NCBI GenBank assembly: GCA_018826075.1
Contig: JAHKAJ010000031.1
Location: forward strand, 1-41,364
Reading direction: 5' to 3'
DNA: 41,364 bases
From: Candidatus Omnitrophota bacterium
Lineage (GTDB): Bacteria; Omnitrophota; Gorgyraeia; Duberdicusellales; 4484-171
The notes beneath the pieces were generated by a model that was not told the DNA's origin, made no database searches, and saw nothing but the letters and a program-made list of their open reading frames with translations. A program made the position numbers and the translations under genes. Positions 35,387 through 41,364 of the stretch are shown here, piece after piece; within the stretch, counting starts at the first letter, position 1; every line of letters starts with the position of its first letter.

Positions 35387-37398
35387 GAATAGTATTTTTA
35401 ACTTTAATTTTTTTCTTGCTGTCATTTTTAACGGTTTATCCGGAGACGATCTATTTTAAAGACGGTAAAATCATCCGTGGCCAGATTATCCAAGAGCGCG
35501 AGGACTCAATCAAAGTTGATATCGGCGGCATAGCGATAACCTACTATCGCGATAAAATTAAAAATATTGAAGGGTCGTCTCAACCGGTTTCTTATTCTTC
35601 AGAGAATCATACTCGGCCTAAGCTTTTGGACAAAAACCCGGCTGAAGTTTTTCAGGAAGTTTCTCCGGCAATAGTGGTTATTCATGCCCAGCTTCCTGAC
35701 GGTACAAGCCAGGGCTCAGGTTTTGTGGTTAATTCCAGCGGCGTGATAGCCACTAACTTTCACGTTGTCGGCGGAGCCGAAGAAATAGAAGTAAAATTTA
35801 AGAACGGCAAGACTTATCCGGTAACCGGAATCATCGACTATGATGTGGAGCGGGATATCTGCGTGCTTAAGATCGATGCTTACGGTTTAACCACTGCCAG
35901 TTTGGGAAACGCCAACCAATTGGAACCGGGAAGTAAAGTCTTTGTTATCGGAGCGCCGTTGGGTTTGGAATATTCAATAACTGACGGGCTTTATAGCGGT
36001 AAACGAAAGGATTTGAATCGGGATGTTTTACAGTTTAGCGCCCCGATATCTCCCGGTAATAGCGGCGGGCCGCTCCTGGATCCTCAAGGTAAAGTGGTCG
36101 GGATAACTACTTTTATCAAACCTGCAGGCCAGAATCTTAATTTTGCCATTCCGATCAACGAGGTGAAAAAATTTTTTAAGACCAGTGTAAAAATGAACAT
36201 GATTGAATTCGCGGCTAAATTAAGTAAAGCCTATTATTACTATGATATTGCCAGAGAGTCCTATTATGCTGGAGATAACATCAATACGGTGTTGAGCTAT
36301 GCCCGGCAGGCAGTTGATGCTGATCCTAGTTTTATTGATGGCCAGGTATTTTTGTCTGCGGTTTATAATTATCAAGGCCGGCTAAATGATGCAGTTAGTC
36401 AGCTTAAGAAAGCCATAGAAATTGTTCCGGATAACAGCGAACTTCACAATGAGTTAGGGTTTAATTATTTTGAGCAAAGTTTGTATAATCTGGCGGTCAA
36501 GGAATTTAAAGAAGCAATCCGTCTTGACTCCCAAGATGCCTCATGTCTTACTAATCTAGCGGCGCTTTATGAAAAACAAGATAAGGTTAAAGAGTCAATT
36601 GAATTGTTGCATAAGGCCATAGCTTTAGAACCGGACTATTCCCTGGCTCACAAAAACCTCGGCTGGGGGTATTTTCGGCAGGGAAAGTATAAGGAGGCGG
36701 TTGAAGAGACTAAAAAAGCCATCTTTCTTGATCCTTACGATGGCCATGCTTATTATAATCTTTCCTGGATACATTTTAAAAACGGCCAGAAAGAATTAGC
36801 GGTAAAATCTTGTGATCAGGCTATCAATCTTGGCCAGTCCATACCCCATAACTATTTAGCCCAGCTAAAACCAAATCAAAGATCCAGTAACGATTTTTCG
36901 GGCGAGTTTAATAATAAGGAGTTTTATTCACGGACTGTTTTTTCTCCCGAAGAAAGAGAAGCGATTTATGGCCGGCTCAAGAAAGAGCTTGTTGATTTGA
37001 TGATTGCTGGTTTTGGCGCAATATCTAACTATGAAGATGAGCTAGCCTATAAATATTTCGAAAAAGCTATGTCCAAGGTAGCTAAAGAGTCAGAAGACTA
37101 TTATTTTATCTTATCCGGTATGGTAATGGCTAAAGCCGGTAATGGATTAGTTTATGCAGACAAAAAATACTATGAAGCTGCAATTGAATGCTTGGAAGAT
37201 GCCATTAAGCTTATGATTTCAGCCCCTAAGAGATTCGATGTTGCCCGGGCTCAATGTTATTATGCTTTAGCTGATATTTATGCTGAAAGAGGCGACCGAG
37301 AGAAGATGCGGGAATCCTTAGATAAAGTTCGTTCAATATCGATTGATATGGCTAATTCTATGGAAAGGGATATCCGCAGTAGATACGGGTTACAGTAA
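35383..37398 (+). CDS. secreted trypsin-like serine protease with TPR repeats
   Basis: A 671-residue exported protein. It has a signal peptide (1-20), a small N-terminal beta domain (about 21-64; IYFKDGKIIRGQI), and a trypsin-like/DegP-type protease (about 85-270). The catalytic triad is H127 (ATNFHVVGG), D158 (DVERDICVLKI) and S227 (ISPGNSGGPLL). Then come TPR repeats, clearly at about 310-490 (for example HNELGFNYFEQSLYNLAVKEFKEAIRLD, in two-helix units) and more weakly from 545 to 660. No PDZ domain is seen, so the TPRs probably choose substrates or partners. It overlaps the previous gene by four bases. Confidence 0.9.
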   Translation: MRIVFLTLIFFLLSFLTVYPETIYFKDGKIIRGQIIQEREDSIKVDIGGIAITYYRDKIKNIEGSSQPVSYSSENHTRPKLLDKNPAEVFQEVSPAIVVIHAQLPDGTSQGSGFVVNSSGVIATNFHVVGGAEEIEVKFKNGKTYPVTGIIDYDVERDICVLKIDAYGLTTASLGNANQLEPGSKVFVIGAPLGLEYSITDGLYSGKRKDLNRDVLQFSAPISPGNSGGPLLDPQGKVVGITTFIKPAGQNLNFAIPINEVKKFFKTSVKMNMIEFAAKLSKAYYYYDIARESYYAGDNINTVLSYARQAVDADPSFIDGQVFLSAVYNYQGRLNDAVSQLKKAIEIVPDNSELHNELGFNYFEQSLYNLAVKEFKEAIRLDSQDASCLTNLAALYEKQDKVKESIELLHKAIALEPDYSLAHKNLGWGYFRQGKYKEAVEETKKAIFLDPYDGHAYYNLSWIHFKNGQKELAVKSCDQAINLGQSIPHNYLAQLKPNQRSSNDFSGEFNNKEFYSRTVFSPEEREAIYGRLKKELVDLMIAGFGAISNYEDELAYKYFEKAMSKVAKESEDYYFILSGMVMAKAGNGLVYADKKYYEAAIECLEDAIKLMISAPKRFDVARAQCYYALADIYAERGDREKMRESLDKVRSISIDMANSMERDIRSRYGLQ

Positions 37399-37425
37399 TA
37401 AAGATATTTTTTAAGGAGGTAGAAG

Positions 37426-38586
37426 ATGGCAGAATGGATTGGTATAGGAAAACGTGCACGTCGTTGTTATGGTTTTGACGAGATTGCCTTGGCTCCGGGA
37501 AAGATCACCGTAAATCCCGAGGAAGTGGATACATCCTGGGAGTTTAACCGGAAAAAATTTGCAGTTCCGATACTGGCTGCGGCTATGGACGGAGTGGTGG
37601 GAACTAAATTTGCTGTTGAGATGTCGCGCTTAGGCGGCATTGCCGTATTAAATCTAGACGGTGTCCAGACCCGTTATGATAATCCCGAGGAAGTCCTTGA
37701 TGAGATCTCTAAGGCTGATCCGCAAACTGCGACTAACCTGATCCAGAAAGTCTACACTACTCCGATAAAAGAAAAATTAGTTCCTAAACGGGTAGAACAG
37801 ATAAAAAAAGCCAAAGGTTTTGCGGCGGTAAGCTGTATTCCCCAGAATGCTTTACGTTTTTCAAAGCTGGCTGAAGAAGCTGGCGCTGATTGTTTTGTAG
37901 TCCAGTCCACTGTGACTACTGCCAGGCATATCGCAACTAAATACACTCCCTTGGATCTTAAGAAATTCTGTAAGCAAACCAAGGTCCCGGTGATCATCGG
38001 CAACTGCGTGACTTACGACGTTACTTTAGAGCTTTTGGAAACCGGATGCGCCGGTATTCTAGTCGGCGTAGGCCCAGGAGCAGCCTGTACCACCAGGGGA
38101 GTTTTAGGTATTGGCGTACCTCAAGTCACTGCTACTATTGATTGTGCCGCGGCCCGGGATTTTTATTATCAAAAGACCGGCAAATACGTACCGATAATCA
38201 CTGACGGCGGCATGAGCCGCGGCGGCGATGTCTGCAAAGCTTTTGCCTGCGGCGCCGACAGCGTGATGATTGGTTCGGCTTTTGCCCGCTCTAAAGAGTC
38301 TCCCGGTAAGGGATTTCATTGGGGTATGGCTACTTCACATGGTAATTTACCGCGCGGCACCCGGATCAAAGTGGGAGTGACCGGAAGCTTAGAGCAGATT
38401 CTTTTCGGCCCGGCTGCAGTTGACGATGGTTCACAGAACCTGATGGGTGCTTTGGCCACTTCCATGGCTGCTTTGGGAGCCAAAGATATCAAAGAGATGC
38501 ATTTTGTGGAGATAATCATCGCCCCTTCAATCCAGACTGAAGGAAAAGTTTTTCAGGCTTCGCAGCGCGTAGGAATGGGTAAATGA
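37426..38586 (+). CDS. guaB: IMP dehydrogenase, GuaB3 type (no CBS domains)
   Basis: It likely oxidises IMP to XMP, the first step to GMP. The 386-residue barrel has the catalytic Cys C221 in [50 protein letters not shown] as the phosphate-binding part, and no CBS pair. The start [22 protein letters not shown] resembles the GuaB3 branch (IGMGRxARRxYxLDDI). GuaB3 proteins are often annotated only as related proteins. Here it overlaps guaA (ATGA), which supports true IMP dehydrogenase activity. A strong AAGGAGG site precedes it. Confidence 0.88.
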   Translation: MAEWIGIGKRARRCYGFDEIALAPGKITVNPEEVDTSWEFNRKKFAVPILAAAMDGVVGTKFAVEMSRLGGIAVLNLDGVQTRYDNPEEVLDEISKADPQTATNLIQKVYTTPIKEKLVPKRVEQIKKAKGFAAVSCIPQNALRFSKLAEEAGADCFVVQSTVTTARHIATKYTPLDLKKFCKQTKVPVIIGNCVTYDVTLELLETGCAGILVGVGPGAACTTRGVLGIGVPQVTATIDCAAARDFYYQKTGKYVPIITDGGMSRGGDVCKAFACGADSVMIGSAFARSKESPGKGFHWGMATSHGNLPRGTRIKVGVTGSLEQILFGPAAVDDGSQNLMGALATSMAALGAKDIKEMHFVEIIIAPSIQTEGKVFQASQRVGMGK

Positions 38587-40124
38587 AGAAAGATACGATC
38601 CTAATTCTTGATTTCGGTTCCCAATATACCCAGCTTATTGCCCGCCGGGTCAGAGAGCTTAAGGTATTCAGCATCATCGAATCCTGCCAAGTCGATCTTA
38701 AGACCATCAAGCGGATAAAACCCAAAGGCATTATTCTTTCTGGCGGCCCGCACAGCGTCTATGAGAAGAAAGCCCCCAGTTTAGACAAAGAAATCTTCAA
38801 GCTGGGCATACCGATTTTAGGTATCTGTTATGGGATGCAGATCTTAGTTAAGACTTTGGGTGGAGGAGTCGGTGAATCAAAGAAGCGCGAATACGGAAGG
38901 GCTCCGATGTATCTTGATGACCATCAAGACCTTTTCTTTTCAATGCCGGCCAAGATTACTTCCTGGATGAGCCATACCGATAAGGTCTCAAGCTTACCCA
39001 AGGGGTTTAAGGTTTTAGCTCACACCGGAAATACCCAGTATGCTGCCATTGGCGATCAAACCCGCAGGATCTACGGAGTCCAGTTTCATCCCGAAGTGGT
39101 GCACACTGATATGGGCATCCAGGTTATCTCTAATTTTTTGTTCAGAATCTGCGATTGTTTTGCTAACTGGCAGCTTGAGGATTTTATCTCTGAACAGATT
39201 GAAAAAATTAAAAAACAGGCCGGTAATAAAAATGTCATCTGCGGCTTAAGCGGCGGAGTAGACTCTTCAACCGCAGCGGTGATGATCCACCAGGCTATCG
39301 GCCGCAAGCTTAAATGTATTTTTGTCAATAACGGGGTTTTACGTAAGAACGAAGTCAAACAGGTCATTGATATCTTTAAGGGCCATTATAAGATCGACCT
39401 GCGTTATGTTGATGCCAGCCAAGCTTTCTTAAAAAAATTAAAAGGGGTGGTTGACCCCGAACAGAAAAGAAAGATCATCGGCCATGAGTTTATCCATACC
39501 TTTGAAGCCGAAGCTAAAAAGATAAAAGATGTAGAGTTCTTAGTCCAGGGTACACTTTATCCCGATGTCATCGAATCAATACCTTTTTTTGGCGGCCCGA
39601 CCGCTAAGATCAAATCTCACCATAATGTCGGCGGCCTTCCTTCTAAGATGAAACTTAAGCTGATCGAGCCTTTCCGGGAGTTGTTTAAAGATGAAGTAAG
39701 AGGCATTGCTAAGATCCTTAAGCTGCCCGAGGCAATTGTCAACCGCCATCCTTTTCCCGGGCCAGGTTTGGCCGTCAGGATTATCGGCGAAATCAAGCCT
39801 TCAGAGCTTAAGATCTTGCGCGAAGCCGACGCAATCCTTGAAAAAATCATGAAAGCCAGCGGCCTTTATGATGCGACCTGGCAGGCTTTCTGCGTATTGT
39901 TGCCTTTAAAGACCGTAGGGGTTATGGGGGATAAGCGCACCTATGAACACGTAGTAGCTATCCGGGCCGTTACCAGCTCTGACGGCATGACCGCTGACTG
40001 GGCCAAATTACCGCACCAGGTTCTCGATGAGATTTCTAATTCTATCATCAACAAAGTCAGAGGCATCAACCGGGTAGTCTTCGACATCAGCTCCAAACCC
40101 CCCGCCACTATTGAATGGGAATAA
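38583..40124 (+). CDS. guaA: GMP synthase (glutamine-hydrolysing)
   Basis: It aminates XMP to GMP with glutamine-derived ammonia. The glutaminase domain (1-190) has C82 in GICYGMQ and H169/E171 in FHPEV. The ATP-pyrophosphatase domain starts with GLSGGVDSS at 221-229, and the dimerisation domain holds HPFPGPGLAVRIIGE and VGVMGDKRTYEHVVAIRAV. It ends with KPPATIEWE, which is diagnostic. Length 513 is normal. Confidence 0.98.
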   Translation: MKKDTILILDFGSQYTQLIARRVRELKVFSIIESCQVDLKTIKRIKPKGIILSGGPHSVYEKKAPSLDKEIFKLGIPILGICYGMQILVKTLGGGVGESKKREYGRAPMYLDDHQDLFFSMPAKITSWMSHTDKVSSLPKGFKVLAHTGNTQYAAIGDQTRRIYGVQFHPEVVHTDMGIQVISNFLFRICDCFANWQLEDFISEQIEKIKKQAGNKNVICGLSGGVDSSTAAVMIHQAIGRKLKCIFVNNGVLRKNEVKQVIDIFKGHYKIDLRYVDASQAFLKKLKGVVDPEQKRKIIGHEFIHTFEAEAKKIKDVEFLVQGTLYPDVIESIPFFGGPTAKIKSHHNVGGLPSKMKLKLIEPFRELFKDEVRGIAKILKLPEAIVNRHPFPGPGLAVRIIGEIKPSELKILREADAILEKIMKASGLYDATWQAFCVLLPLKTVGVMGDKRTYEHVVAIRAVTSSDGMTADWAKLPHQVLDEISNSIINKVRGINRVVFDISSKPPATIEWE

Positions 40125-40183
40125 ACCGTTCCTTGGCGTATACCTAATATACGAATTCGGATAATGGGTGTTGGATTCAATAA

Positions 40184-40663
40184 ATGAAAAATAATAAATT
40201 AGGTAGGGGTTTGATTTATCAAACCCGAAACAATGACAACTACAAATTTATTCTTATGATGTTTTTTGAATGGGTGTTATCGTATTTTCTTATACTTTAT
40301 ATTGCCAAGGCGGTATTAAAACTTGACTGGTTATTAGTATTAGCCTTGTTTGTTGGGCTGAGGTTATTTCTGTTTCTTATTCGCCTTATTGTAAAAATAA
40401 TTTTCTACCTCATATATTTTCAAAAAAAACAAATAGATAATCTTACGGCAATATTCAAAGAAGCTAATTATCCTAAAGGATACAACGAAATAAAAAACTG
40501 TTTAAAATATATTTGTAAAGATACTGAAAATAAAGAAGAAACTCGATTAAACGCATCCTTTTTTATGGGCTATTTTGATGGTTTGTTGGATACTTCAATA
40601 GTTGAATTCATATTTAAAGTTATTTGTTTTGAAAAAGCATATAAAAAATATAATAATTCCTAG
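40184..40663 (+). CDS. small membrane protein of unknown family, REP-encoded N-terminus
   Basis: I do not recognise a family. The 159-residue product has two or three hydrophobic segments at about 24-75 (FFEWVLSYFLILYIAKAV; LLVLALFVGLRLFLFLI; VKIIFYLIYF) and a charged, likely cytoplasmic C-terminal half (YKFILMM..., NCLKYICKDTENKEETRL). Residues 6-19 (LGRGLIYQTRNNDN) are encoded by a REP palindrome, so ATG 40256 (MMFFEWVL) may be the older start. It is much AT-richer than guaA and lies next to a RAYT, so it is probably acquired. The stop directly precedes the RAYT start. Confidence 0.6.
   Translation: MKNNKLGRGLIYQTRNNDNYKFILMMFFEWVLSYFLILYIAKAVLKLDWLLVLALFVGLRLFLFLIRLIVKIIFYLIYFQKKQIDNLTAIFKEANYPKGYNEIKNCLKYICKDTENKEETRLNASFFMGYFDGLLDTSIVEFIFKVICFEKAYKKYNNS
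40203..40226 (+). repeat. REP palindrome in the start of the membrane-protein gene
   Basis: GTAGGGG head, GGGTTTGAT (40207-40215), TT, ATCAAACCC (40218-40226), then a GAAACAATGACAAC tail. The same head, stem and tail recur at 40920 and, with a tail matching only in its first bases, at 41283. Confidence 0.85.
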
Positions 40664-40919
40664 ATGCCAAAAACATTAATCCGTAAAATGACCCGATTAA
40701 AGGAATACGATTATTCACAATCGGGTTATTATTATATTACAATATGCGTAAATGATAGGACGGAATCATTTGGAAAGGTCGTAGATGGTAAGATGTTGTT
40801 AAACAAAACAGGAACAATCGTTGGTGAATGTTGGGAAAATATTGCAGATAATTTTGACAATGTGGAATTAGGCGAATATATAATAATGCCCAATCATATC
40901 CACGGAATAATTACAATAT

Positions 40920-41049
40920 GTAGGGGTTTGATTCATCAAACCCGAAATAACGATGACAACCAAACCCGCAATAACAATAATCATAATAAATCAACCCGAA
41001 TAATAACGGGTATGACAAATCAAACGGGCATGATAAATCATGCCCCTAC
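40920..41049 (+). repeat. BIME-like pair of facing REPs inside the RAYT gene
   Basis: Left REP: GTAGGGG, stem GGGTTTGAT/ATCAAACCC (40924-40943). Right REP, opposite orientation: stem GGGCATGAT/ATCATGCCC (41026-41045) ending CCCCTAC (41049). Between them are low-complexity AACCCG/ATAAC words. The arrangement is that of a bacterial interspersed mosaic element. Confidence 0.8.
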
Positions 41050-41282
41050 AGATTGGATATTAATGAAAAATCATAAAACGACATTGGGTAAAATCATACG
41101 TCATTTTAAGGCAAGGGCAACAAAAATAATACATGATTCAAATATAAATGATTTTAAATGGCAACGTTCATTTTACGACCACATCATCCGGGATGACATA
41201 TCGTTAAACCGGATTCGGGAATATATCATAAATAATCCCGTAAATTGGGATACGGATGAGAATAATATTAGAAATCATAAAG

Positions 41283-41306
41283 GTAGGGGTTTGATTCATC
41301 AAACCC
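41283..41306 (+). repeat. REP palindrome at the 3' end of the RAYT gene
   Basis: GTAGGGG head, GGGTTTGAT (41287-41295), TC, ATCAAACCC (41298-41306), then GAAATAACGG. It encodes GRGLIHQTRNN, which supplies the last residues of the transposase. Confidence 0.85.
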
Positions 41307-41341
41307 GAAATAACGGTATTAATTTATAATTTTTAAGAATC

Positions 41342-41364
41342 ATGGACCACGCCGATTTTGTACA
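41342..41364 (+). CDS. dnaE: probable DNA polymerase III alpha subunit, first codons only (partial)
   Basis: Only MDHADFV and the first two bases of a codon fitting His (CA-) are visible before the window ends. Bacterial DnaE commonly starts M-x-HADFVHLH, leading into its PHP domain. Seven residues are few, so this is a motif match, not proof. No clear ribosome site precedes it. Confidence 0.5.

Larger units (their letters stand above)
40664..41329 (+). mobile_element. REP-associated tyrosine transposase (RAYT), short form, with REPs inside the gene
   Basis: A Y1/HUH transposase of the IS200-like superfamily, 221 residues. The HUH motif is H78-x-H80 in IIMPNHIHGIITI, and the likely catalytic Tyr is Y171 in WQRSFYDHIIRD. 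MTRLKEYDYSQSGYYYITICV and SLNRIREYIINNPVNW are typical. Residues 86-129 are encoded by a 130-bp pair of facing REPs and are low-complexity (Asn/Thr-rich); residues 207-220 come from a third REP at the C-terminus. The conserved blocks on both sides are in frame, so the protein may still fold. It probably acts on the GTAGGGG palindromes. Confidence 0.88.

Noticed and set aside
35383..35570. Split or frameshifted protease start
   Set aside because: The frame is continuous from the signal peptide through the N-terminal domain into the protease; no break is seen.
40203..41306. Repeats at the right end as a CRISPR array
   Set aside because: Copies are palindromic REPs at irregular spacing, lie inside reading frames and do not alternate with equal-length spacers; no cas gene is near.

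Overview
The window looks like a chromosomal segment of an uncultured, diderm, moderately AT-rich bacterium. The best guess is Candidatus Omnitrophota or a close relative. The reasons are a DapL-type lysine/diaminopimelate pathway, an OmpA-type lipoprotein (which implies an outer membrane), a run of GspG-like prepilins, REP-associated tyrosine transposases (RAYTs) and a GuaB3-type IMP dehydrogenase. The taxon is inferred; there is no rRNA here to confirm it. Every gene I can support lies on the + strand, mostly with tiny gaps or 1-50 bp overlaps, so the segment reads as a few long operons broken by accessory patches.

Layout: (1) 1-9782 is biosynthetic: end of argF, argG, argH, lysA, dapF, dapA, dapB, dapL, a secreted PEBP-like protein, enolase and an FtsB/DivIC-like protein. 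Together these make arginine and meso-diaminopimelate/lysine. (2) 9783-14375 is accessory: a four-helix-bundle gene between heptamer repeats, an initiator tRNA, a terminator, five tandem prepilin paralogues with nearly identical 5' ends and (for four of them) promoters placed almost on the start codon, then a 24-codon Cys/Lys mini-gene with its own ribosome site and terminator. (3) 14457-15415 holds an OmpA lipoprotein and a membrane coiled-coil protein. (4) 15476-26569 is the conserved envelope/isoprenoid/translation block uppS-cdsA-dxr-rseP-ispG, a lone CpaF/TadA-type ATPase, then proS-rimP-nusA-infB. (5) 26604-33032 has trpS, scpA, ruvB, a RAYT flanked by imperfect palindromes, tgt, trmD, rplS and rnhB. 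(6) 33013-40124 has an FchA-like cyclodeaminase, an atypical FolD, an FAD oxidoreductase, a secreted trypsin-like protease with TPRs, guaB3 and guaA. (7) 40125-41364 has a small membrane protein and a second RAYT, both carrying REP palindromes inside their reading frames, then the first codons of a probable dnaE.

The observations I rate highest are: the prepilin array (conserved 5' coding block, divergent remainder, leaderless-looking promoters, duplicated upstream modules); the fchA-folD pair, in which FolD has lost the three canonical catalytic positions while an FchA-type partner overlaps it; REP palindromes with a GTAGGGG head spread through genes and coding for protein segments; degenerate heptamer-phased repeats at four or five places including inside lysA; a ProRS with no editing insertion; and the 24-residue CC...CC-polyLys mini-protein.
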